This document shows positions 1 to 6,523 of a stretch of 6,715 bases of DNA, piece after piece. Source of the DNA: Prevotellamassilia sp. (GTDB taxonomy: Bacteria > Bacteroidota > Bacteroidia > Bacteroidales > Bacteroidaceae); contig JAHAWW010000318.1 in assembly GCA_018383375.1 (NCBI GenBank), forward strand, positions 1-6,715. The letters are read 5' to 3'. The translations under genes and the position numbers were made by a program. The number at the start of each line of letters is the position of its first letter. Position 1 is the first letter of the stretch. The notes under the pieces are model-generated. The model was not told the origin of the DNA, did no database searches, and saw only the letters and a program-made list of their open reading frames with translations.

Positions 1-1136
1 AGTGTGCAGATGCTCACGCGGTTCCAGTCGGGCTCAGAGAACATATTGCCTACACCCTGACCTTCGGCGCTGATGCGGTTGGCAGCAATCTTGTATTTGT
101 TGACGAGGATGTCGCGAACAGCTACGGCACGAGCATTGGCGATTTTGGCGTTAATCTCGGCGCTACCCTCGGGAGAGGCGTAACCCTTGATGATAACCTT
201 GGCGTCTTTGTGGTTCTTGAGGTAAGTGGCAATGCGCTCAACGTTGGGGAGCTGAGAAGCGTCAACCACAGACTTGCCCTGACGGAAAGTTACGACAGAC
301 TCCATAGTCTGCTTGGTGTCAACCACGCGCTCTACGACGGGTTTCTGGTTGCGGCAGTCGTTGAGAGCCTGCTGGAGGTCGCGGATGGCTTGATCTTTGG
401 CCTTGAGGTCAGCGTCTTTAGCGTTGAGGTTGTTGCGGAGGTCGTTAATCTTGGCGTTGAGAGCGTCAATCTGGGCAGCATCGTAAGCCTTAACGGTGGT
501 GAAGTGGTTTTTGCCGTTAGAAGACTTGAAGTGGTAGGTGATGCCGGCAGTGAGTTCGAGCACAGCGTTGTTGGCGTTGAACTTCACTTGGTCGTTCATC
601 TTGCGACCACCTTCCATATCCCATACTACAGCGGGGCGGATGCCGATGGTCCAAGCCTTGGCAGAGCCGAGGTTGAAGTTGAAATTAAGACCGGCCTTGG
701 TGGCAAAAGAAGTAGCGTCCTCAGCAGCAATTGCATATTCAGCACCACAACCAAAGAAGTGGTTCATACCGGCACCGGCAAGTGCTTCGATTTCGAAGAG
801 ACGGGGAGTGCCTTTGTAGCCGCAGAAGAGGTTTGAGAGGTTGGCCTTACCAATGAGCATGGCGGTCACGTTGTCAGCGACAGTGTGGCTACCGGTGGTG
901 TTGAAGCCGGTACCGGCCTGTACGCCAACGCCGATAACGGGAGTGAGTTGCTTAGAGAGTTCGAGACCGGCAACGGCACGAGAACGATCGAGACCGAAGT
1001 CTTGAAGAGGAGTTACGGCACCGCCATAAACACCGAGTGACCAATTGTCGAAAAATTTGTGGCTTTCAACGGCACGCTGAGCGGTCACACCAAGCGTAGC
1101 GGCAGCAGCCAAAACAAGAGTAAAAATCTTTTTCAT
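1..1136 (-). CDS. OmpA-family outer-membrane protein (8-strand barrel plus coiled coil plus OmpA C-terminal domain), 3' end cut by window edge
   Basis: The visible 378 residues read without a stop from an ATG at 1136 to the left edge. The start is fixed by a classic signal peptide: MKK, then a hydrophobic stretch, then VTA|Q with cleavage after residue 19. Residues 30-215 are rich in alternating polar/apolar and aromatic residues, as expected for a small outer-membrane beta-barrel. Residues 222-262 form a regular heptad coiled coil (I223, L226, I230, L233, L237, L244, I251, L254, L258). Residues 278-378 are an OmpA C-terminal (peptidoglycan-binding) domain, with GYASPEG at 318-324, NARA at 333-337 and the ending NRVSICT. 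Only a few C-terminal residues should be missing. The likely role is anchoring the outer membrane to the cell wall, possibly with porin activity. One oddity is that the usual wall-binding Asp is Ser321, while the partner Arg336 is kept. There is no Shine-Dalgarno sequence, as is normal in Bacteroidetes. Confidence 0.93.
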   Translation of the reverse strand, partial: MKKIFTLVLAAAATLGVTAQRAVESHKFFDNWSLGVYGGAVTPLQDFGLDRSRAVAGLELSKQLTPVIGVGVQAGTGFNTTGSHTVADNVTAMLIGKANLSNLFCGYKGTPRLFEIEALAGAGMNHFFGCGAEYAIAAEDATSFATKAGLNFNFNLGSAKAWTIGIRPAVVWDMEGGRKMNDQVKFNANNAVLELTAGITYHFKSSNGKNHFTTVKAYDAAQIDALNAKINDLRNNLNAKDADLKAKDQAIRDLQQALNDCRNQKPVVERVVDTKQTMESVVTFRQGKSVVDASQLPNVERIATYLKNHKDAKVIIKGYASPEGSAEINAKIANARAVAVRDILVNKYKIAANRISAEGQGVGNMFSEPDWNRVSICT

Positions 1137-1215
1137 AACGATGTAATTGATTTGATAATGATGATTTGCACCAGCTCAATAAACGCCCAAAGAAGACGCT
1201 CTCGCTTTTGCGCTG

Positions 1216-1244
1216 CAAAGATACAAGGAAACTGAAGGACCAAA
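1216..1244 (-). promoter_or_regulatory. Bacteroidetes-type promoter of the OmpA-like gene
   Basis: On the minus strand TATCTTTG (1223-1216) matches the -7 consensus TAnnTTTG. TTTG at 1244-1241 supplies the -33 box, with 17 bases between them, slightly under the usual 19-21. Transcription would start near 1210, giving a leader of about 75 bases that is AT-rich and lacks a Shine-Dalgarno motif. This is consensus matching only. Confidence 0.6.
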
Positions 1245-1455
1245 ACGGTTTTTGTAAAAGGTTTAACAAATTATCCATATTTACCGCTATTTTGCCATGT
1301 AAAGACGTCAAAAGCAGTAGTTGTGAACGGGTGTCATGGCGTTTGCGACAAACAGCTGAGAAAAACGGAAGCTTCGCCGTATGTCTGAAGGTGCTGCAGT
1401 TTATCGCTTGTCATGGTTTATCTTGGCTGTATCGTTCAACAAAAGGCGGCAATGG

Positions 1456-1487
1456 CTTGGGCAAACGGGCATAATGACTTAAATTTG
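1456..1487 (+). promoter_or_regulatory. Bacteroidetes-type promoter of the DUF3467 gene
   Basis: TAAATTTG at 1480-1487 matches the -7 consensus TAnnTTTG exactly. CTTG at 1456-1459 is a three-of-four match to the -33 TTTG, with an ideal 20-base spacer. Transcription would start around 1492-1495. An in-frame ATG at 1496 would then sit at the very 5' end of the message, which argues for the downstream ATG at 1538 as the real start, with a leader of about 45 bases. Confidence 0.65.
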
Positions 1488-1537
1488 TATCGAACTTGAA
1501 ACGGCAAGACAATTATTCAATCAACATCATAACACCC

Positions 1538-1867
1538 ATGGACAATCAGAACAAAGACAATCAGCTCCAAATTGAGCTTTCGCCCGAGGTGGCAGAAGGC
1601 ACCTATGCCAACCTGGCCATCATCACCCACTCAAGCGCCGAGTTTGTGGTGGACTTCATTCGTATGTTGCCGGGTCTGCCCAAGGCTAATGTGAAGAGCC
1701 GCGTGGTTTTGGCACCTGAACACGCCAAACGCTTGCTCTTTGCCCTGCAAGACAACATCGTGAAATATGAAAAGGCTTTCGGCACCATCAACCTGCCGGG
1801 TGTGCCTGCTGCCAACAACGACGACCGCACTGCCACACCTTTCGGCATTGCCGAAGGCAAAGCCTAA
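1538..1867 (+). CDS. DUF3467 domain protein, 109 residues
   Basis: The protein matches my memory of the DUF3467 family of small Bacteroidetes proteins. The domain fills most of the chain: LQIELSPEVAEGTYANLAII, then SSAEFVVDFIRMLPGLPKA, then VKSRVVLAPEHAKRLLFAL, then QDNIVKYEKAFGTI. There is no signal peptide or membrane segment, so it should be cytoplasmic. The acidic/polar C-terminal tail after about residue 85 is probably disordered. Molecular function is unknown. I recall homologues near the RNA polymerase genes (rpoB/rpoC) in other Bacteroidetes, but no such gene is next to it here. I chose the ATG at 1538 over the in-frame ATG at 1496 because the family begins close to it and the promoter lies directly ahead of 1496. 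It is a single-gene unit with its own promoter and terminator. Confidence 0.88.
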   Translation: MDNQNKDNQLQIELSPEVAEGTYANLAIITHSSAEFVVDFIRMLPGLPKANVKSRVVLAPEHAKRLLFALQDNIVKYEKAFGTINLPGVPAANNDDRTATPFGIAEGKA

Positions 1868-1895
1868 TCAGCAAGTTTTACCCAAACAAAACCTT

Positions 1896-1931
1896 GAGGA
1901 ATGTCTCTCTTGCAAGACATTCCTCTTTTTT
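1896..1931 (+). terminator. Rho-independent terminator of the DUF3467 gene
   Basis: A perfect 11-bp stem pairs GAGGAATGTCT (1896-1906) with AGACATTCCTC (1915-1925) around an 8-base loop. Six T residues (1926-1931) follow directly. It begins 28 bases after the DUF3467 stop codon. Confidence 0.92.
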
Positions 1932-1960
1932 ATGCCGTGAGATGTGGGCACAGACTGAAG

Positions 1961-2006
1961 AAAAGAAGAGAAGCCTTCTTTGCCGTCGAAAGCAAAGAAG
2001 GCTTCT
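1961..2006 (-). terminator. Rho-independent terminator of the glycoside hydrolase gene
   Basis: A perfect 15-bp inverted repeat pairs AGAAGCCTTCTTTGC (1969-1983) with GCAAAGAAGGCTTCT (1992-2006) around an 8-base loop. On the minus strand it is followed by a T-rich tail (CTTCTTTTCTTC). It starts 49 bases past the hydrolase stop codon and lies back to back with the plus-strand terminator, so the two convergent units are insulated. Confidence 0.85.
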
Positions 2007-2055
2007 GTGATGTATCACGAGTCAGAGCGAAACTGACTGTGTGGAGGCGGGATGA

Positions 2056-5000
2056 TTATTTCACCACTTTCTTGCCATTGAGGATGAAGACACCCTGACG
2101 GGGAGCCTGCTGCAGACGGCGACCGGAAAGGTCGTAAATCTCACGTCCGTTTTGCTCCATCTGTACGCCGCCGACTGAGGTGGCTACATTGACCTTGAGA
2201 ATAGCGTCGACAATAGAACCGCCGTTGGCCAAGAAACCATTGGAACCTGTACATGTGCCATCGGCTGCCACTTGACCGCCGGGGTCGATGCTGTTCCAGT
2301 CGAGCTTGTAGCGGATGCGGTATTCACCAGCTGCCTCAGGAGCCGTGAAAGGAGGCAATACGCGTGTGTTGCGAGCTTGGCCTGATAAAGAGGTGCCTGC
2401 AGAGTTTACACCGGCTTCGTCAGAGGCGAAAACACCATTATAAAAGCTGAAGCTCATCACGTCGGTACCGCTCTGGTCGGTGCTACCTTCGTTGAACGAA
2501 AACTGCTGGTCGTTGTCCAAGTCAATATATACATAGGCATTCATCCAGGTGCCATTCATGTTGAGCGTAGCGGTGAGGGTGTCGCCGGTTTCGCAGACCA
2601 ATTTGGCTGAGTCCACCTCGGTGAGGTCAATATAGGGCTGGGCAAAACCGATGTTGATGGTCTGGGTCTCGCCGCCCTGGGGGGTCAGACTGAAGTTGGT
2701 GATGTAGCGGTCGTCTCGGGTGGCCGTCTGTGACTTATCGAAATTGAGGGCATAAGGACCTACATATTTCGGTGTAACTGTAACGACAATGGTCTGAACA
2801 ATGCCGGAACCATCGATTGCATGAGCGGTGATGGTGGTGGTTCCCTCGGCGAGGGCCTTAACCAGACCACCGCTGACAGTGGCTACCTCAGGATTGGAAG
2901 ACGTCCACTCAAGAGCGGGGAAGTTGGCCGTTGCAGGGGTCACAATAGCTTTCACCACGAGGGTTTTGCCCACTTCGACAGAATTGTCGACACTATCGGT
3001 GGAGAGGGCAATGCCGGAAACTGTAGTGAGGGTTTCCTCGCTATTGAGGCCATCGAAAGCGAAGACGGTGCTACCCGGCAGAGACACGGTGAGTTCCTGG
3101 TCGATAGAGATAGGCTCACCTTCGGTCAAGCCAGTCAAAGCATCTTGAACGCCAAACGACTTGCGGAGAATGATGCTACCCGAAACATTGGCAGGAATGT
3201 TGAGGGCTTCACGGAGCGTGAACGTATAGTCCTGTGCATCGTTGGCACCATTGCGGAGAGCGAGCGTAGCTTTCTTGCCATTCCAAGCTGCCCAGCCATA
3301 GACTTCGGCTGCAGAACCGGTCCAAGGATTGCCACCCACCCAGTGAGCATCGGGCAAAACGTCGGCATTGCGCTTCTGCCAGCTGATGCACTCGGCGAGG
3401 TCGGCCCAAAGCTGACCATTGTTGATGCTGTTCATCAAAGCATAGTCGTTGTAAAGTTCAACCATACCCGAACCGCAAAGGAAGGCACAACGCAATTCGC
3501 GAAGACAGGCCTCGTAGGTCTTGTTGGAGCTTACAGAACCGAAGTTGGAGAGGATAAATCCGTGGGTCATCAACGTGTTGATGGGACAGATGGGAGAGTT
3601 GGTCACATAGTTCTGATAAACCAGGCGGTCGCGATAGGTAATCCAATTTTCGCGGTCGATGCTGTTGTTGCCAATCGTGCCGTAGTCGTTTTCTTGACGC
3701 CAGGTGGCATCGGTGTAGTGATACCAGAACGGACTGGCCCATGTACCAACGGTGGTGTTGAAGAAGATATCGCGCTTGAGGTTCTCGCGAACGTAACGTT
3801 CGAGGCGGATGATGCCTTCGGCGTTTTCGTTTCCGGTGTCACCGGCGTCGGGACCGACAGCGCTAAACTGGGCGGAGATACCGTCGAACTTGAAGAAGCG
3901 GAAGTCACCGTTATTCTGGGTCAAATTCTTGGCGGCGTCGAGGAAAGTCTGATAGTAAGCAGGGTTGGAGAGTTGCATTCCTCCACGATTTTCAGCGTTC
4001 CAATAGGCACGGCGATAGTTACCACTGGTGCCATAACCACCCACCGGACCGAGCCAAGCGCCGACACCTGCGCCCATCTCGGCAGCAAGAGCAGCCATAT
4101 CTCTCATTTCGTTGGGGAAACCGGCGTGGAAGGTCCACAAACCATAGTTGTCCCAACCATCATCAATGACGAAGCTGTTGGGGCCGACACCATAACGATC
4201 GTAGAAGTTCGTCTTCCAGTTGTTAATCACGTCAAGCACTTGGTCGGCATTCATGTTCTGGGTAGGATCGGCAGCGTTGTTGCGGTTGATGTTCAACTCA
4301 TACCAAGAGATATATGCGGGATTGGGACGCCAAGGTACGGCACGCTCACGCTCTGAGTAAGCCAAGAATGAGCGACGCTTTTGGGTCTTGTGGATATTGG
4401 CGTTGGCCTGTTCACCGTCTTGAGCAATCAGACCGACCACGGCAGAAATCTTCCAAGTTTCTCTGGCGTTGAGTGTAGTGTTGCGGCTCCAGCGGCCCTG
4501 AATACCGACCACATCGGTGTTGATAACGACACCGGCCTTGGGGTTATACACATTCACACTCATCTTGCTGGTGGCATCGATGGTTTCTGAGGCATTTTCA
4601 GCAATAACGCGCAAAGTGTAAGTTCCATCAGCGGGGACTACAAACGTGAACGTGTTGTTGCTGTGTTGATTGCCGGAATAACCGCTATGGTAATCGCTGG
4701 CAGCTGTTGAGCCAGAAGCGTCAAGCAGGTCGGCACCACCAAAGTTCAGACGGTGATTACCACCGGTGTATTCTACGGTAATCTCCACCTTTTGGTTGGC
4801 CTCGAGCGTCACGTCGCTCTTGGTGATTGCATAGATATTGGGATAGGCTTTACCTATGGCCTCAGTGACACGGTTGGGCACGTCGGCTTCGGCCACCTGA
4901 GTCCAGTCTGCTGCGGCAAAAGAAGTCTCGTCCAAAGTCTCAGCAAGTTCATATTTGTCTTCCTCACCGGTGGCATCACCTACCGTGTTGTAGCCGACAG

Positions 5001-6321
5001 GATTTTCCAAACCGGCAAAGATTTTGTCGCTCATCAAGACAGCGCCACGCGTATTGCCCACAACGGCAGGAGTTGAACCGGCTGCACGAGTGTCGACATT
5101 GTAAATCATAGGAATGACGTTGAACATATCAACGCTGTCTACGCCGGTGAGTTCCATCTCTGTGCGGAGATAGTGGCTACCATCACGCAATACGGCACGC
5201 CAAAGCACCTTGATGGCCTTCTCATTGTAGGTGTAACCATAGTCGGCCTCAAGAGCCTTGCCGTCGAAATGCTCAGCACCACCTACAGAATCGGCAGAGC
5301 CAACCAAAGATACGACACGAAGATTTGACATAGTCATTGCCGAAGCAGGCACATTGTCGCCATTGCCAAATGCAATAGTAAACGGTTCGGTACCTGCCTC
5401 AAGGTTCATAGCCTTAGAACCGGCGAAATACAAGGCATCGCCTACCTTCATAAAACTGGCGGCGAGCACGTTGTTGCTCAAGGTATAGACATTGTCTGAG
5501 ACCTCGATTGCTGCAGCACCAACGGCAGTCTGTTGTGCGGGATAGATCACAGCCTGGTCATACACAGCCTTGTCTGCCTGAGCAGGGATGTTGGCCACAT
5601 TGACGGTCACGGTGTGAGCCACATCATTGATAGAAATCGTGGCAAATTGGTCTTGACCTACCACAAGCGTGATTTGATCGCGGCTCAGTGAGCCCTCCTG
5701 GGTGTAGGTGTCGCCATTAGAATAAATGGTGCCACCAATTGAAATCGTGACGCCATCGGGCAATACCATGGTGTAGGTGTGGACGGCAATTTCTGTGAAC
5801 GTCCAGCGGCTACCGGCATCCTTGCTGCCACCATCTTCCCAAAGACCTAACGTGGTGTCGGTTCCGTCTACAGGATTGCTGCCGATGCCCTGGTACCAGT
5901 TCAGATACTTGGCAGCAACTTCTGTGGAATTATAAGGCGCTATCTGATAATAGTCACCCGAATAATTCTCCACCTTGAAATAGGCACCATCGGTCTTGTC
6001 ATCGGTCATTGCGATGAAATTGCGGTGATTGGAATAGCTGGCAGCCTTGGTGTAACTCAGCCATTTATTGGCCTTGTAACTGTAGATGTAGTAGGTGTCT
6101 TCCATGCCATCTACGGCATAAAAAGCAAACTGTCCGTAATTCTCAGGAGTCTGCGTGGGAGCGGTCAGACTATTGGCATAGTAACCATTCCCTTGAAACA
6201 TGGTATAGACGTGCTCCGGCCGGCCATTTCCGGGCTCGGTCGTCGACGCCACTACCACATCGGCCTTTGCCCCCAGCGCACACGCTAAGAAGCAAAGCAA
6301 TAAGGAGTAAAGCTTCTTCAT
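2056..6321 (-). CDS. Secreted multidomain glycoside hydrolase of clan GH-D type (GH27/GH36-like alpha-galactosidase or alpha-N-acetylgalactosaminidase), 1421 residues
   Basis: Likely removes alpha-linked Gal or GalNAc outside the cytoplasm. The start at 6321 is set by a signal peptide (MKKLYSLLLCFLACALGAKA, cut after residue 20); the in-frame ATG at 6444 would translate upstream leader sequence. Modules: 21-178 unrecognised, rich in Tyr/Trp; 181-245 small beta module; 265-440 and 595-660 N-terminal beta-sandwich, split by an insert at 441-593; 667-985 TIM barrel; 986-1097 C-terminal beta domain; 1101-1186 bacterial Ig-like (Big_2); 1188-1380 GEVED-like with DLDND at 1267-1271; 1395-1421 sorting-type tail. 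The GH-D residues match human alpha-galactosidase A by motif: D720/D721 (DDGW), K811 and nucleophile D813 (KFDG), R875 and acid/base D879 (WRxxxD). Catalysis should therefore be retaining. Length far exceeds a bare GH27/GH36 enzyme (about 400-750). The exact family and sugar are inferred. It is followed by its own terminator. Confidence 0.87.
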   Translation of the reverse strand: MKKLYSLLLCFLACALGAKADVVVASTTEPGNGRPEHVYTMFQGNGYYANSLTAPTQTPENYGQFAFYAVDGMEDTYYIYSYKANKWLSYTKAASYSNHRNFIAMTDDKTDGAYFKVENYSGDYYQIAPYNSTEVAAKYLNWYQGIGSNPVDGTDTTLGLWEDGGSKDAGSRWTFTEIAVHTYTMVLPDGVTISIGGTIYSNGDTYTQEGSLSRDQITLVVGQDQFATISINDVAHTVTVNVANIPAQADKAVYDQAVIYPAQQTAVGAAAIEVSDNVYTLSNNVLAASFMKVGDALYFAGSKAMNLEAGTEPFTIAFGNGDNVPASAMTMSNLRVVSLVGSADSVGGAEHFDGKALEADYGYTYNEKAIKVLWRAVLRDGSHYLRTEMELTGVDSVDMFNVIPMIYNVDTRAAGSTPAVVGNTRGAVLMSDKIFAGLENPVGYNTVGDATGEEDKYELAETLDETSFAAADWTQVAEADVPNRVTEAIGKAYPNIYAITKSDVTLEANQKVEITVEYTGGNHRLNFGGADLLDASGSTAASDYHSGYSGNQHSNNTFTFVVPADGTYTLRVIAENASETIDATSKMSVNVYNPKAGVVINTDVVGIQGRWSRNTTLNARETWKISAVVGLIAQDGEQANANIHKTQKRRSFLAYSERERAVPWRPNPAYISWYELNINRNNAADPTQNMNADQVLDVINNWKTNFYDRYGVGPNSFVIDDGWDNYGLWTFHAGFPNEMRDMAALAAEMGAGVGAWLGPVGGYGTSGNYRRAYWNAENRGGMQLSNPAYYQTFLDAAKNLTQNNGDFRFFKFDGISAQFSAVGPDAGDTGNENAEGIIRLERYVRENLKRDIFFNTTVGTWASPFWYHYTDATWRQENDYGTIGNNSIDRENWITYRDRLVYQNYVTNSPICPINTLMTHGFILSNFGSVSSNKTYEACLRELRCAFLCGSGMVELYNDYALMNSINNGQLWADLAECISWQKRNADVLPDAHWVGGNPWTGSAAEVYGWAAWNGKKATLALRNGANDAQDYTFTLREALNIPANVSGSIILRKSFGVQDALTGLTEGEPISIDQELTVSLPGSTVFAFDGLNSEETLTTVSGIALSTDSVDNSVEVGKTLVVKAIVTPATANFPALEWTSSNPEVATVSGGLVKALAEGTTTITAHAIDGSGIVQTIVVTVTPKYVGPYALNFDKSQTATRDDRYITNFSLTPQGGETQTINIGFAQPYIDLTEVDSAKLVCETGDTLTATLNMNGTWMNAYVYIDLDNDQQFSFNEGSTDQSGTDVMSFSFYNGVFASDEAGVNSAGTSLSGQARNTRVLPPFTAPEAAGEYRIRYKLDWNSIDPGGQVAADGTCTGSNGFLANGGSIVDAILKVNVATSVGGVQMEQNGREIYDLSGRRLQQAPRQGVFILNGKKVVK

Positions 6322-6366
6322 TGAGAAAGAGTAGTAGAAAAGGTTAATATTAAGGTTATTAAGTAT

Positions 6367-6374
6367 CAAAGTTA
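6367..6374 (-). promoter_or_regulatory. Probable -7 promoter element of the glycoside hydrolase gene
   Basis: On the minus strand TAACTTTG matches TAnnTTTG exactly. It sits 45 bases upstream of the chosen ATG, giving a leader of roughly 40 AT-rich bases without a Shine-Dalgarno motif. No good -33 TTTG lies at 19-21 bases; the nearest TTG (6402-6400) is 25 bases away. The promoter may therefore be weak, activator-dependent, or helped by the upstream T-tract. Confidence 0.45.
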
Positions 6375-6411
6375 AATCACAGGTAAAGGCGATTTTTCTC
6401 AAGTGCAAAGG

Positions 6412-6424
6412 AAAAAAAAAAAAA
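6412..6424. repeat. 13-base A/T homopolymer upstream of the hydrolase promoter
   Basis: An uninterrupted run of 13 A (plus strand), or 13 T read in the direction of the hydrolase gene. It lies about 50-63 bases upstream of the predicted transcription start, where an UP-element or bent A-tract would act. Runs of this length are also prone to slippage. Confidence 0.9.
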
Positions 6425-6462
6425 GAGACCGCAAAATTATTCATTCTCTTATTCGTGAAGAA

Positions 6463-6491
6463 TGGGATAAAGAGAGCAAAATCTGGGATAA
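6463..6491. repeat. Short direct repeat TGGGATAA, two copies
   Basis: TGGGATAA occurs at 6463-6470 and 6484-6491, 21 bases apart start to start, or two helical turns. It lies between the crcB stop and the hydrolase promoter, about 100-130 bases upstream of the predicted start. It could be a regulator binding pair or chance; only the repeat itself is seen. Confidence 0.35.
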
Positions 6492-6523
6492 GCAGCGTAT
6501 TTCGTTCTGCAAATACAGATTGC

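Larger units (their letters stand above)
1137..1537. other. Divergent intergenic region, no gene seen
   Basis: These 401 bases separate the minus-strand porin gene from the plus-strand DUF3467 gene. They hold the two promoters listed separately. The middle (about 1261-1440) contains only short imperfect or tiny inverted repeats, such as GTTTG-CGA-CAAAC at 1341-1353. A 102-codon open frame at 1166-1474 (plus) has no recognisable protein features and overlaps the porin promoter, so I do not call it. No RNA gene or riboswitch was recognised. Confidence 0.6.

Noticed and set aside
210..836. A 208-codon open frame on the plus strand opposite the OmpA-like gene
   Set aside because: It has the same codon-register shadow effect; the minus-strand reading gives a signal peptide, coiled coil and OmpA domain.
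1166..1474. A 102-codon open frame in the divergent intergenic region
   Set aside because: It has no domain, an unlikely composition, and covers the porin promoter.
2821..4356. A 511-codon open frame on the plus strand opposite the hydrolase
   Set aside because: Its codons are exactly in register with the hydrolase codons. Antisense stops there would need TTA, CTA or TCA codons, which the hydrolase rarely uses. The translation has no recognisable domain, and the hydrolase has a full set of catalytic motifs.
6310..6321. Lipoprotein signal in the hydrolase (Cys10/Cys14)
   Set aside because: The residues before the cysteines (LLLC, FLAC) fit the lipobox poorly and the hydrophobic stretch continues past them; AKA|D at residue 20 fits signal peptidase I.
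6432..6439. TAATTTTG (minus) as an alternative -7 element for the hydrolase
   Set aside because: It matches the consensus but has no -33 box and would put the T13 tract at the 5' end of the message; the element at 6367-6374 is better placed.
6322..6444. A 41-residue N-terminal extension of the hydrolase starting at 6444
   Set aside because: It would translate the T13 tract as a Phe run and place the signal peptide internally. The predicted -7 element lies within it, so 6321 is the better start.
6442..6464. Hairpin CATTCT/AGAATG as a crcB terminator
   Set aside because: The stem is only 6 bp, AT-rich, with an 11-base loop and no adjacent T run (the T13 lies 18 bases further on); too weak to call.
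6497..6516. Inverted repeat GTATTT/AAATAC just after the crcB stop
   Set aside because: It is a 6-bp AT-rich stem without a T tail; likely chance.
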